Assembly: GCF_018130065.1 (NCBI RefSeq) | Contig: NZ_JAFCME010000008.1 | Span: forward strand, 186,001-250,000 | Source of the DNA: Bradyrhizobium sp. AUGA SZCCT0158 | Lineage (GTDB): Bacteria; Pseudomonadota; Alphaproteobacteria; Rhizobiales; Xanthobacteraceae | Direction of reading: 5' to 3' | DNA: 64,000 nucleotides | Shown: one piece after another, positions 44,265 to 52,745 of the stretch | Numbering within the stretch: the first letter of the stretch is position 1 | Layout: every line of letters begins with the position of its first letter | The notes under the pieces: generated by a model | The model's input: the letters and a program-made list of their open reading frames with translations, nothing else | Told to the model about the DNA's origin: nothing | The model's database searches: none | Translations under genes and position numbers: made by a program

Positions 44265-46625
44265 TTACGCTCCGCCAAAGTGAATTTTCAAGCCGGCCTT
44301 ATAGACTCTGCCCGGACCGGGGCTCGAGAACAGCACGTCGTTCTGCGTGGTGCCGTCGGTCGAGCTGCCGGGGATCGCATAGGGCCGGTAGTACTGGTTC
44401 AAGAGATTGTCGATCGACGCCGAGAACACGATATCCTTTGTCGCATTCCAGGTCAGGTACAGATTGACCAGTTCATACGACGTCGACGGCAGGTAGCCGG
44501 CCGGAAGATCGTTGTTGGCACCGAACGACGCCCACTGCGCAGCCAGGATCAGCGTGCGGTCGAGCAAGCGGACGCCGGCCGTCGTCGTCACCTTGCGCGG
44601 CGTGATGGTGGAGAGCCCGACATTGGTCTGGGTGTTCTTGCCGCGGATCAGGTGGCCGGCAACGCCGAGATACCAGGTTCCGGCGTCATACAGCGCCTCG
44701 GCCTCAAAGCCCTCGATCCTGGCACTGGCGATATTCTGGTATTGGAAGAATTGTGAGAACAGGCCGGGGACCGGAACCAGGATAGCGGTTCTCGGCGTCG
44801 ATCCGACAAGGTCGATATAATCAGAGACGTCGTTGCGGAATACGTTGAACTTGCCCCGGAAGCTGTCATCGGCCGCGAAGATACCGTTGTACTTCAGGTT
44901 GACGCCGGCTTCCTTGTTCTTGCCGACTTCGGGGCGGAGGCCCGGATTGGGCAGGAAGCAGAACAGTCCGGCGGTGCCGCCCGGACAGGGGAACAGGGTG
45001 GGACCGCCGCCGGTCGCGTGCTCGCCGGCGATCAGCGTCTCCGTGATCGAGGGCGCGCGGTAACCTTCGGAATAGCTGACATAGGGCGTGAAGCCGGCCA
45101 CCGGCGTCACACCAAGGGTGATCTTGGGCGAGAATCGATCGCCGCCCGTCGATACCGTGGACGACTGAAGCTCGTAGCGGTCATAGCGGATCGCGCTGAC
45201 CGCTTCGAACCAGGTCGAATAATTCTGCTTCAACTGGATGAAGGCACCGGAGACCTTGCGGTGGCCGCCCGGTGTGGTGATCTCGGAATTGCCCCGGCTG
45301 TCGGACGTGCTGACATCGTCCTTGAACGCGTCGAAGCCGTAGGTCACCGCGTTGCGCCAGTCGGCGACGTTGAAACGCGTGGTGTTGTTGACGTCGATGC
45401 CGACGGTGTCGAGCAGATAGCCGCGCCTGTCGCCGACACAGCCTGAGATGTTGTTGCCGGGATTGGCGAGCGTGCAGACGCCGCCGCCGGTGGTGATGCG
45501 GTTGTTGTAGGTCTTGACCTGGTCGTTCTCGACCCGGTTGCCATAGACCGTCGCATTCCAGTCGAACCAATTGTCGTCCGGCTTGGAGTATTTCCAGCTT
45601 AGGGTGCCGAGGTAGTTCTTGGCATCGGATGCATAGACCGACGAGCCTGCAATTGCCGCCAGCGGGGCTGCCGTGGTGGTCGGCCCACGGTTCGGCTGAC
45701 CGATCGAGTATTTGTAGTCCTGGAACATGGTGCCGAACTTGACTTCATGGCCATCGGCAGGCCGCACCGTGAGCTTCAACAGCCCGGCGGCGATTTCATT
45801 GCCGGTATTGCCGATCTCGGTGCCGCTGCCGTCCTTGTAATTTCCCTGCGTGCGGTAAACCGCGCCGCCGAAAATATCGACATTGGGATCGGCGCGGACG
45901 CCGCCGAAGATCGAGCCGAGGCCGCGGCTGTTGTTGGTGCCGCCGGAGCCGGTCAGGTCGACGCCCCAGCGTTCGCCCGGGCGCACGACGTCATTGATAT
46001 CCTTGGTGCGGAACGAGACCACGCCACCGATCGCGCCGGAGCCGTAGATGTTCGCGGTCGGACCGCGCACGACATCGACGCCGCCGACCAGTTCGGGATC
46101 GAGGAAGAACGATCCGTTGGCATTGTGGCCGGTGCGCTGGTAATTCTGCCGGGCGCCATCGACGACCACAGCGACGCGACCGAAATCCTGCAAGCCGCGG
46201 ATGTTGATCGAAGTCGACGGATCGTCGCCGCGATCCTGGAACGATACGCCAGGCACGTTATAGAAGATGTCGGCGAGCCGCTTCGGCTGCAGTCCCTGGA
46301 TCTGTTCGAGCGTCACGACGCTGACCGGCGCCAGCGCGTCGATCGCGCGCTCTTCGGTTTTCGATGCGGCAACGGTGATGGTGTCGAGCGACTGCACGGG
46401 TGCGCGGCCGATCTGCGCGTACGCGTTCAACACCGGCGCGGCTGCCTGCTGCTCCGCTTGCGGTTTGGCGGGCTTGCGCTTGGCCTGTTTCTTCCGTTCC
46501 GACGAACGACCGGTCTCCTGCGTGTCCGCGGTCTGCGCAACCGCGGCATCGCCCATCAGCAACGCAAATGACATTACCGACGCGCCCAAAAGAAGGGCGC
46601 GCGGATACCTAGCCCCGTCAGCCAT
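44265..46625 (-). CDS. hmuR: TonB-dependent haem/haemoglobin receptor
   Basis: A 786-aa outer-membrane receptor: signal peptide (~1-30), a Lys/Ala/Gln-rich spacer, a TonB box (DTITVAASK near residue 84), the plug domain (DIFYNVPGVSFQDRGDDPS; GPTANIYGSGAIGGVVSF) and a 22-strand barrel ending HFGGA (terminal residues normal for insertion, although Ala replaces the usual Phe at the end). Internal cysteine pairs (about residues 393/405 and in FPCPGG/LFCFLP) probably form disulfides. It binds haem or haem proteins and needs TonB-ExbBD. Divergent from hmuP across 262 bases, where iron control is expected. Confidence 0.92.
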   Translation of the reverse strand: MADGARYPRALLLGASVMSFALLMGDAAVAQTADTQETGRSSERKKQAKRKPAKPQAEQQAAAPVLNAYAQIGRAPVQSLDTITVAASKTEERAIDALAPVSVVTLEQIQGLQPKRLADIFYNVPGVSFQDRGDDPSTSINIRGLQDFGRVAVVVDGARQNYQRTGHNANGSFFLDPELVGGVDVVRGPTANIYGSGAIGGVVSFRTKDINDVVRPGERWGVDLTGSGGTNNSRGLGSIFGGVRADPNVDIFGGAVYRTQGNYKDGSGTEIGNTGNEIAAGLLKLTVRPADGHEVKFGTMFQDYKYSIGQPNRGPTTTAAPLAAIAGSSVYASDAKNYLGTLSWKYSKPDDNWFDWNATVYGNRVENDQVKTYNNRITTGGGVCTLANPGNNISGCVGDRRGYLLDTVGIDVNNTTRFNVADWRNAVTYGFDAFKDDVSTSDSRGNSEITTPGGHRKVSGAFIQLKQNYSTWFEAVSAIRYDRYELQSSTVSTGGDRFSPKITLGVTPVAGFTPYVSYSEGYRAPSITETLIAGEHATGGGPTLFPCPGGTAGLFCFLPNPGLRPEVGKNKEAGVNLKYNGIFAADDSFRGKFNVFRNDVSDYIDLVGSTPRTAILVPVPGLFSQFFQYQNIASARIEGFEAEALYDAGTWYLGVAGHLIRGKNTQTNVGLSTITPRKVTTTAGVRLLDRTLILAAQWASFGANNDLPAGYLPSTSYELVNLYLTWNATKDIVFSASIDNLLNQYYRPYAIPGSSTDGTTQNDVLFSSPGPGRVYKAGLKIHFGGA

Positions 46626-46887
46626 AACAACCCCAAACTGTTAGCTATTTCCTGGGTTTGGCTGGCGGGCGCTACGCGACGTGCGAGCTGCTTGCTGGCT
46701 ACCACTTTTCGAACGCAGGCCCCCCGGCCCGCATTCTGTCACAATTGGTTAAGCGGTGGCGTCGGGGCGGTCAATGACTGGGGCGCGCACTTTATATCTA
46801 TTGTAAATTGCCGCGGTTGGATTGCGCTTCGGCCCAACTATACAAGGTTGGAACATAAGAACTTCTTTTGGGGCACAACAGAATTAG
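46626..46887. promoter_or_regulatory. Divergent hmuR / hmuP control region
   Basis: The 262-base gap drives hmuR one way and hmuP-hmuTUV the other. In Bradyrhizobium the homologous region is controlled by the iron regulator Irr and by HmuP. An AT-rich imperfect palindrome TTTATATCTATTGTAAA at 46791-46807 is a candidate iron-control site; a second AT-rich stretch (ACATAAGAACTTCTTTT, ~46853-46870) lies nearer hmuP. The link to these regulators is inference. Confidence 0.55.
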
Positions 46888-47094
46888 ATGGCCGCACCTT
46901 CCGGAGACAAACTCGGAGGCGCCGCGCGAAGCGCGGGGAATCCACCTGTTGCGGGACGATCGGTGGCCATGATCGGCAACCGGCTCGACAGCCGCGAGCT
47001 GTTTGCAACCGAACGCGAGATCATCATTGCGCACGGCGAAGAGAATTACCGCTTGCGGCTGACGTCGCAAAACAAGCTGATCCTGACCAAGTGA
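46888..47094 (+). CDS. hmuP: HmuP/HemP haemin uptake protein
   Basis: A 68-aa protein whose C-terminal ~40 residues match the HemP/HmuP family: NRLDSRELFATEREIIIAH then NYRLRLTSQNKLILTK. In Bradyrhizobium japonicum HmuP is a coactivator needed, with Irr, for hmuR transcription. The ~28-residue N-terminal part is Gly/Ala/Ser-rich and variable in the family; an internal ATG at 46969 is a possible shorter start. It heads the plus-strand operon; hmuT starts 33 bases after its stop. Confidence 0.88.
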   Translation: MAAPSGDKLGGAARSAGNPPVAGRSVAMIGNRLDSRELFATEREIIIAHGEENYRLRLTSQNKLILTK

Positions 47095-47126
47095 TGCATG
47101 CAAGTGATCCCTGCAAGTGATACCTA
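47088..47126 (+). repeat. Three tandem 13-base repeats joining hmuP and hmuT
   Basis: Units CAAGTGATGCATG, CAAGTGATCCCTG and CAAGTGATACCTA run without gap from 47088 to 47126. The first contains the hmuP stop codon and the last ends one base before the hmuT ATG at 47128. The spacer is therefore made wholly of the repeat. Confidence 0.8.
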
Positions 47127-47127
47127 G

Positions 47128-48081
47128 ATGACAATTTCCCGCACGCTCGCTTTGCTCGCCACGACCTGCGCCTTCGCCATTGGCGGCGCGGCGCTGGCGG
47201 CGGGCATTACGGTGCACGACGCGCGCAACCGCGACGTCACGATTTCGGATCCGGCGCGGATCGTTTCGATCGGAGGCGCCATCACCGAGATCCTCTACGC
47301 GCTGGGCTTCGAGGACCGGCTGGCCGGCGTCGACGCGACCAGCCTCTATCCGACGTCGGCGCTGCGCGACAAACCCAATGTCGGCTATATGCGCCAGCTC
47401 TCGGCCGAGGGCGTGCTCGGGCTCAACCCTTCGCTCGTGCTTGCCGTGCAGGGCTCGGGGCCGAAGGAAACCATTGATGTGCTGGAGGCGGCGAAGGTGC
47501 CGCTGGTGCTGGTGCCTGAAACCTTTTCCGAACAGGGCCTGCTCGACAAGATCAAGCTGGTCGGCCACGCCATGGGCGCCGACGCGCGGGCGGAATGCCT
47601 GACCAAAGCGGTATCCGGCGACCTGGCGCAACTGCGCGAGCTGCGCGCCAAGGTGACAAGGCCGGTGCGCGTGATGTTCGTGATGTCGCTGCTCAACGGC
47701 CGCGCCATGGCGGCCGGCCAGAAGACCGCGGCGAATGAAATCATCGCGCTGGCCGGCGGCGTCAACGCGATCGACAGCTATGACGGCTACAAGATCATCA
47801 ATGACGAGGCGATCGTCGCGGCGAGGCCCGACGTGGTGCTCTCGATCGAGCGCAGCAAGGGCTCGCTGGAAGCTGACGCCGTCTTTGTCCATCCGGCCTT
47901 CGCGATGACGCCTGTGGTGGCGAACAAGGCCTTCATTGCAATGGAAGGCCTCTATCTGCTTGGCTTCGGTCCGCGCACCGCGGCCGCCGCGCGCGACCTC
48001 TCGGTCAAGCTCTATCCGTCGCTGGCGCCGCAGGCGGAAAAATTCACGCCGGCCGCGCTGACGGCGAACTGCCGGCAATGA
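47128..48081 (+). CDS. hmuT: Haemin ABC transporter substrate-binding protein
   Basis: A 317-aa periplasmic protein with a signal peptide (cleavage near ALAAG, residue ~25). Class III binding-protein fold: RIVSIGGAITEILYALGFED, the likely haem ligand Tyr in ATSLYPTSA, and LPNPSLVLA-type segment GLNPSLVLAVQG. It hands haem to HmuU. Its stop overlaps the hmuU start by 4 bases. No good ribosome site precedes its ATG, so translation may depend on hmuP. Confidence 0.94.
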   Translation: MTISRTLALLATTCAFAIGGAALAAGITVHDARNRDVTISDPARIVSIGGAITEILYALGFEDRLAGVDATSLYPTSALRDKPNVGYMRQLSAEGVLGLNPSLVLAVQGSGPKETIDVLEAAKVPLVLVPETFSEQGLLDKIKLVGHAMGADARAECLTKAVSGDLAQLRELRAKVTRPVRVMFVMSLLNGRAMAAGQKTAANEIIALAGGVNAIDSYDGYKIINDEAIVAARPDVVLSIERSKGSLEADAVFVHPAFAMTPVVANKAFIAMEGLYLLGFGPRTAAAARDLSVKLYPSLAPQAEKFTPAALTANCRQ

Positions 48082-49172
48082 CCGCCGTGGCCGAGGCGGA
48101 GAGCGCGAAGCGCCGCAGCGGCTCCGCTTTGCGGCCCGCCGCCACGCTGACGCTGGCTGGATTGCTGCTGGCGCTCGCCGGTGCGGCCCTGATCGCGCTC
48201 ACGATGGGCGCAGCGGGAATTCCGCTGTCGCGGCTTCCGGCAGCGCTCGGCCTGTGGAGCGATGCATCGCCGCATCCGCTGGCGGCGCGCGATCAGCTCG
48301 TGCTGTGGTCGATCCGGATTCCGCGGATCGCGGCGGCGGCGATGGTCGGCGGCCTGCTCGCCGCGTCCGGCACCATCATGCAGGGGCTGTTCCGGAATCC
48401 GCTGGCCGATCCCGCCCTCGTCGGCGTCTCCAGCGGCGGCGCGTTTGCGGCGGCCAGCGCCATCGTGTTCACCAACAGCCATCTTGGCGAAAGCCTGCAT
48501 TTCATGCAGAACCAGCTGCTGCCGCTCGCCGCCTTCTTCGGCTCGCTGGCGACCACCATCGTGCTCTACGGCATTGCCAGCCGTTCGGGACGGACCTCGA
48601 TTGCGATCTTCCTGCTGGCGGGGCTGGCGATCGCCGCCATCGCCAATGCCGGCATCGGGCTCCTGGTGTTCATCGCCGACGACCGCCAGCTGCGCGACAT
48701 CACCTTCTGGCTACTGGGATCGCTGAGCGGCGCGACCTGGCCCAAGGTCGCCACGCTGGCGCCGGTGCTGCTGTTTGCGCTGATCGCCTGCCTGTGGATC
48801 GGCCGCGGGCTCGACGTGCTCGTGCTCGGCGAGGCCGAGGCGTTTCACAGCGGCGTCGATGTCGAGCGGCTGAAGCGGATTTCGATCGTGTTGGTATCGG
48901 CGATGACCGGCGTTGCGGTGTCGATCTGCGGCGTCGTCGGATTTATCGGCATCGTGGTGCCGCATCTGCTGCGGCTGGTGATCGGGCCGGCGCACCGGCT
49001 GCTGCTGCCCGCCTCTGTATTATCAGGCGCGATCCTGCTGGTCGGGGCCGATACGCTGGCGCGCACCATCGTTGCGCCTGCCGAATTGCCGATCGGCATC
49101 CTGACTGCTGCGGTCGGCGCGCCATTCTTCCTCGCCATGCTGCTGCGCCAGCGCGGGCTGGTCGGACTATGA
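48078..49172 (+). CDS. hmuU: Haemin ABC transporter permease
   Basis: A 364-aa FecCD-type permease with about ten membrane segments. Typical parts are GAALIALTMGAAGIPLSRL, IRIPRIAAAAMVGGLLAASG, MQGLFRNPLADPALVGVSSG and VVGFIGIVVPHLLRLVIGP. It overlaps hmuT at its start and hmuV at its end (ATGA each time). Confidence 0.95.
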   Translation: MTAVAEAESAKRRSGSALRPAATLTLAGLLLALAGAALIALTMGAAGIPLSRLPAALGLWSDASPHPLAARDQLVLWSIRIPRIAAAAMVGGLLAASGTIMQGLFRNPLADPALVGVSSGGAFAAASAIVFTNSHLGESLHFMQNQLLPLAAFFGSLATTIVLYGIASRSGRTSIAIFLLAGLAIAAIANAGIGLLVFIADDRQLRDITFWLLGSLSGATWPKVATLAPVLLFALIACLWIGRGLDVLVLGEAEAFHSGVDVERLKRISIVLVSAMTGVAVSICGVVGFIGIVVPHLLRLVIGPAHRLLLPASVLSGAILLVGADTLARTIVAPAELPIGILTAAVGAPFFLAMLLRQRGLVGL

Positions 49173-49969
49173 ATCCGATGCTCGAAGCACGGTCGGTGTC
49201 GCTGCGGATCGGCGACGCGACCCTGGTCGATGCCATCGACCTGCGCGTGTCCGCCGGCGAGATGGTCGCGATCGTCGGGCCCAACGGTGCGGGTAAATCA
49301 ACGCTGTTGCGGATGCTGTCTGGCGACCTCCGGCCGACCCGCGGCCATGTCGAACTCAAGCAGCGCGGCATCGACGCCTACAGACCGCGCCAATTGGCCC
49401 AGCATCGCGCCATGCTGTCGCAGCACGTCAACGTCACTTTCCCGTTCACGGTCGGGGAGATCGTCGCGATGGGCGCGGGCGACAACAGCCGCGCCGCCGC
49501 GCAGCGGCTGGTCGATGCGGCGCTGCATGAGGTCGGGCTGGAGCGGTTCAGCCACCGGCAATTGCCGACCTTGTCCGGCGGCGAGCAACAGCGCGCGCAT
49601 TTTGCCCGCGTGCTGGTGCAGCTCGCCTGCGGCGAGGCGCAGCACGGGCCGGGATTGCTGCTCCTGGACGAGCCGACCTCGAGCCTCGACATGCGCCACC
49701 AGATCGACCTGGTGGAAACCGCCAAGCTGCGCGCGCGGGGCGGCACTGCCGTGATCGCGGTGCTGCACGATCTCAATCTCGCGATGCGTTTCGCCGACCG
49801 GATCGTGCTCTTGCACCGCGGCAGGCTGGCGATCGACGGCGGCCGCACCGACGCCATCACGGCCGAAACCATCCGCCGCATCTTCGAAGTGGACGTCACC
49901 GTCGAGTATACCGACCATGGCGTGCCGTTCCTGCTGCCGCAGACCATGCGGCCGGTCGCGACCCGGTAG
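49169..49969 (+). CDS. hmuV: Haemin ABC transporter ATP-binding protein
   Basis: A 266-aa ATPase: Walker A GPNGAGKS at residues 37-44, signature LSGGEQQRAHFARVL, Walker B LLLLDEPTSSLD and the H-loop in VLHDLNLAMRFAD. It powers HmuU. The start at 49169 overlaps the hmuU stop; the frame is open for 900 bases upstream but that part is the shadow of hmuU. Confidence 0.95.
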   Translation: MNPMLEARSVSLRIGDATLVDAIDLRVSAGEMVAIVGPNGAGKSTLLRMLSGDLRPTRGHVELKQRGIDAYRPRQLAQHRAMLSQHVNVTFPFTVGEIVAMGAGDNSRAAAQRLVDAALHEVGLERFSHRQLPTLSGGEQQRAHFARVLVQLACGEAQHGPGLLLLDEPTSSLDMRHQIDLVETAKLRARGGTAVIAVLHDLNLAMRFADRIVLLHRGRLAIDGGRTDAITAETIRRIFEVDVTVEYTDHGVPFLLPQTMRPVATR

Positions 49970-50122
49970 CCGCCCAAGGATCCGCCCAAGTATCCTCGTT
50001 CGCGCGGGCGGCGTAAGGCCGCAACTTTATCCAACGGCATCACCGGTGTTTCATAAAACTGTCAGGTGGCTGTTACACGCTCCCCGGAGAACACGGCATC
50101 GTTTCTCACAGGAGATATTACC

Positions 50123-51478
50123 ATGCGCATGTCACTGCTCTGTTCCGTCGCCTCGGTCTTTCTGGTTACAGGTGCCGCGTTTGCGCAAGGCGAAGGCGAG
50201 TTTCCGGCCACGCTGAAGGGCCACGCCGTGCTATCAGCGCAATCCTTTGTCGAGGCCCCCGCCGACGCGCCGGATGACCTCAAGAATGCCGGCAAATACA
50301 CCACCGGCCGCCGGATCGATGCGCTGGGCAGCGTGATGGGAAAATCCTATGAGCGCCCGACCGGCGTCTCGCTGCCGTTCAAGGGCCAGCCGCTGCAGGG
50401 CCATTCCGGCATCAAGGTGATGGCTGACGGCTCGTTCTGGGTGCTCACCGACAACGGCATGGGCTCGCGCTACAACTCGCCGGATTCGATGCTGTACCTG
50501 AACCGGCACAAGATCGACTGGGCGACCGGCACGATCGAGCGCCAGGAAACCGTCTTCCTGCATGACCCCGACAAGAAGGTGCCGTTCCGCATCGTCCACG
50601 AAGCCACCGCCAAGCGCTACCTCACCGGCGCCGACTTCGACACCGAAGGTTTCCAGATCATCGGCGACACTTTCTGGATCGGCGATGAATTCGGTCCCTA
50701 CATCCTGAAGGCCGACAAGACCGGAAAAGTGCTCGCCGTGTTCGACACCAGCGCCGACGGCAAGCCGGTGCGTTCGCCGGACCATTGGTCGGTGCAGTCG
50801 CCGGGCGCGCCGGGCGCCAGCTACACCACCGTCAACCTGCGCCGCTCCAAGGGTTATGAAGGCTTTGGCGGATCGAAGGACGGCAAGTTCCTCTACGGCC
50901 TGCTGGAAGGCCCGCTGTGGGACGCCGAGAAAAAGGACGTTGAAAAGGTCGACGGCAAGGAAGCCGCGCGGATTCTCGAATTCGACGTCGCGGCGGAAAA
51001 ATTCACCGGGCGCTACTGGCACTATGTGTTCGAGGCCAACGGCCACGCCATCGGCGACTTCAACATGATCGACGCCTCCTCCGGCCTGATCATCGAGCGC
51101 GACAATGGCGAAGGCACCGCGGACAAGGCCTGCCCGCAAGGCACCCGCGGCGAGAGTTGCTTCCCGGATCTGGCGAAGTTCAAGCGCGTCTACAAAGTCG
51201 AACTTAACGACGCCAATGCCGGCAAGCCGGTGCGCAAGATCGCCTATATCGACCTGATGAAGATCAAGGATCCCGACAAGAAGGCAAAGAAGCCGCTCAA
51301 TGACGGCGTGCTGACGTTCCCGTTCTTCACCATCGAGAACGTCGACCGCGTCGACGACACCCACATCATCGTCGGCAACGACAACAATCTGCCGTTCTCC
51401 TCGAGCCGCGATCCCAACAAGGCCGACGACAACGAGTTCGTGCTGCTGGAAGTCGGTGAGTTTTTGAAGGCGAAGTGA
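50123..51478 (+). CDS. Exported esterase-like/phytase-like protein
   Basis: A 451-aa protein with a signal peptide (MRMSLLCSVASVFLVTGAAFAQ) and the 'esterase-like activity of phytase' domain: GHSGIKVMADGSFWVLTDNG, GADFDTEGFQIIGDTFWIGDEFGP and NEFVLLEVGEF. The fold is a beta-propeller; family members are periplasmic or secreted phosphoesterase candidates. An AGGAGAT site lies 7 bases before the ATG. It stands alone after the haem operon and is flanked downstream by a family B repeat. Confidence 0.88.
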   Translation: MRMSLLCSVASVFLVTGAAFAQGEGEFPATLKGHAVLSAQSFVEAPADAPDDLKNAGKYTTGRRIDALGSVMGKSYERPTGVSLPFKGQPLQGHSGIKVMADGSFWVLTDNGMGSRYNSPDSMLYLNRHKIDWATGTIERQETVFLHDPDKKVPFRIVHEATAKRYLTGADFDTEGFQIIGDTFWIGDEFGPYILKADKTGKVLAVFDTSADGKPVRSPDHWSVQSPGAPGASYTTVNLRRSKGYEGFGGSKDGKFLYGLLEGPLWDAEKKDVEKVDGKEAARILEFDVAAEKFTGRYWHYVFEANGHAIGDFNMIDASSGLIIERDNGEGTADKACPQGTRGESCFPDLAKFKRVYKVELNDANAGKPVRKIAYIDLMKIKDPDKKAKKPLNDGVLTFPFFTIENVDRVDDTHIIVGNDNNLPFSSSRDPNKADDNEFVLLEVGEFLKAK

Positions 51479-51489
51479 GCTCTCTGGTC

Positions 51490-51641
51490 TCCCTCTCCCC
51501 GTTCTTCACGGGGAGAGGGTCGGGGTGAGGGGCTCTCACCGCGAAAGCAGTGTCAGTTGATAGACCTGTACCCCCTCACCCGAAATCCGCTATCGCGAAT
51601 TTCGACCTCTCCCCGCAAGCGGGCCGCAAGCGGGGAGAGGT
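51490..51641. repeat. Palindromic intergenic repeat, family B (second copy)
   Basis: TCCCTCTCCCCGTTCTTCAC with GGGGAGAGGG at one end and CCTCTCCCCGCAAGCGGG ... CGGGGAGAGG at the other. The closing arm carries a short duplication (GCAAGCGGGCCGCAAGCGGG). Placed between convergent genes. Confidence 0.85.
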
Positions 51642-51651
51642 AAGAAGAGAC

Positions 51652-52488
51652 CTACTCCTTCCGCGTCCGATAATCACCAAACGTCGTGTCGCGCTGGTCG
51701 AGCTGTGACTTTACGCTCGATCCGTCGCGGCGGAATGTCGACATGTAGTTGCGCGAAGCTTCCGTCGTGAACGCCAGCGCCTGGATTTCGGTGCCGGCGC
51801 GCATCGCGGCGCGGGCGCCCATGATCTCCATCGCGCGGTGCACCGAGCGCTTGTTGAGCTGCTGCAATTCAATCGGCACTTTGGCGGCGCGCTCGGCGAA
51901 ATCCAGCGTGCGCGTATCTAACTCTTCGAGCGGAAACGACCGCGTCGCAAAGCCCCATTCGGCGGCCTCGCGGCCGGACATCGCGTCCCCGGTCAGCATC
52001 AGCTCCATGGCGCGGCGCATGCCGACCAGCCAGGGGTGATATTGCATGTCGGGCGGCGACATCAGCCGCACGGGCGGATAGCCGATTTGCGCATCGTCCG
52101 CGACATAGACGATATCGCAGGCGGTCGCGAGCTCCGTGCCGCCGGCAAGGCAATAGCCGTGCACCTGCGCCACCACGGGTTTTGCAAGATCCCAGATCCC
52201 GAACCAGCCCTCGACGACGTGCCGCGACCATTGGCCAGGGCCGGCAGCCGAGTGATAGGGCTGATCGACGCGGTTATCCGCCGACAAATCGTACCCTGCG
52301 GAAAAGCAGGGACCAGCGCCGCGAATAATCGAGGTCGAAATGTCAGGATCGCGATCGGCCTGTTCCAGCACCTCGAACACTTCCGCCCGCAGGTGGTTGT
52401 TGAGCGCGTTGCGCTTTTCGGGACGATTGAGCGTGATGCGCCGGACCCGCGGCCGGGGATCGTCGACGAGAATGTGTTGGTATGGCAT
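51652..52488 (-). CDS. Enoyl-CoA hydratase/isomerase family (crotonase) protein
   Basis: A 278-aa crotonase-fold enzyme that should act on an acyl-CoA: NRPEKRNALNNHLRAEVFE, oxyanion-hole segments GPCFSAGYDLS and HGYCLAGGTELATACD. The Glu after the second loop seen in classical hydratases (GxPE) is replaced: the sequence reads IGYPPVRLMSP. This suggests an isomerase, hydrolase or other crotonase reaction rather than simple hydration. It stands alone. Confidence 0.88.
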   Translation of the reverse strand: MPYQHILVDDPRPRVRRITLNRPEKRNALNNHLRAEVFEVLEQADRDPDISTSIIRGAGPCFSAGYDLSADNRVDQPYHSAAGPGQWSRHVVEGWFGIWDLAKPVVAQVHGYCLAGGTELATACDIVYVADDAQIGYPPVRLMSPPDMQYHPWLVGMRRAMELMLTGDAMSGREAAEWGFATRSFPLEELDTRTLDFAERAAKVPIELQQLNKRSVHRAMEIMGARAAMRAGTEIQALAFTTEASRNYMSTFRRDGSSVKSQLDQRDTTFGDYRTRKE

Positions 52489-52618
52489 CGGTGGCTTCTC
52501 CCTGTTCGCGGGACCTGTTGGGCGGTCCTTAGCTTGATGCCGATATCAGAGAGGAAGTCGCAAGCTGCGGCAAGGCCGCGGGATGCAGACCAGCACCCCA
52601 CGGCCTTTGCTCACCTTC

Positions 52619-52743
52619 CGTCATGCCCGGCCTTGTGCCGGGCATCCGCGTCTTGCTTGCCTCCATGACGAAGACGTGGATGGCCGGGACATAGGCGAGC
52701 GGAAGCGACGCCGTGCTTCAGACGGCTACGCCCGGCCATGACG
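52619..52743. repeat. Palindromic intergenic repeat, family A (third copy)
   Basis: CGTCATGCCCGGCCTTGTGC at one end and ACGCCCGGCCATGACG at the other, with GTGGATGGCCGGGACA inside. It abuts the stop codon of the MuiA-like gene (52746). Confidence 0.85.
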
Positions 52744-52745
52744 AG

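Noticed and set aside
46798..48078. 426-codon open frame on the minus strand
   Set aside because: Antisense to hmuP and hmuT, both clearly real by family motifs.
48254..49168. Long in-frame extension upstream of hmuV
   Set aside because: It overlaps hmuU in another frame; the ATPase family starts at 49169, where ATGA overlap with hmuU also places it.
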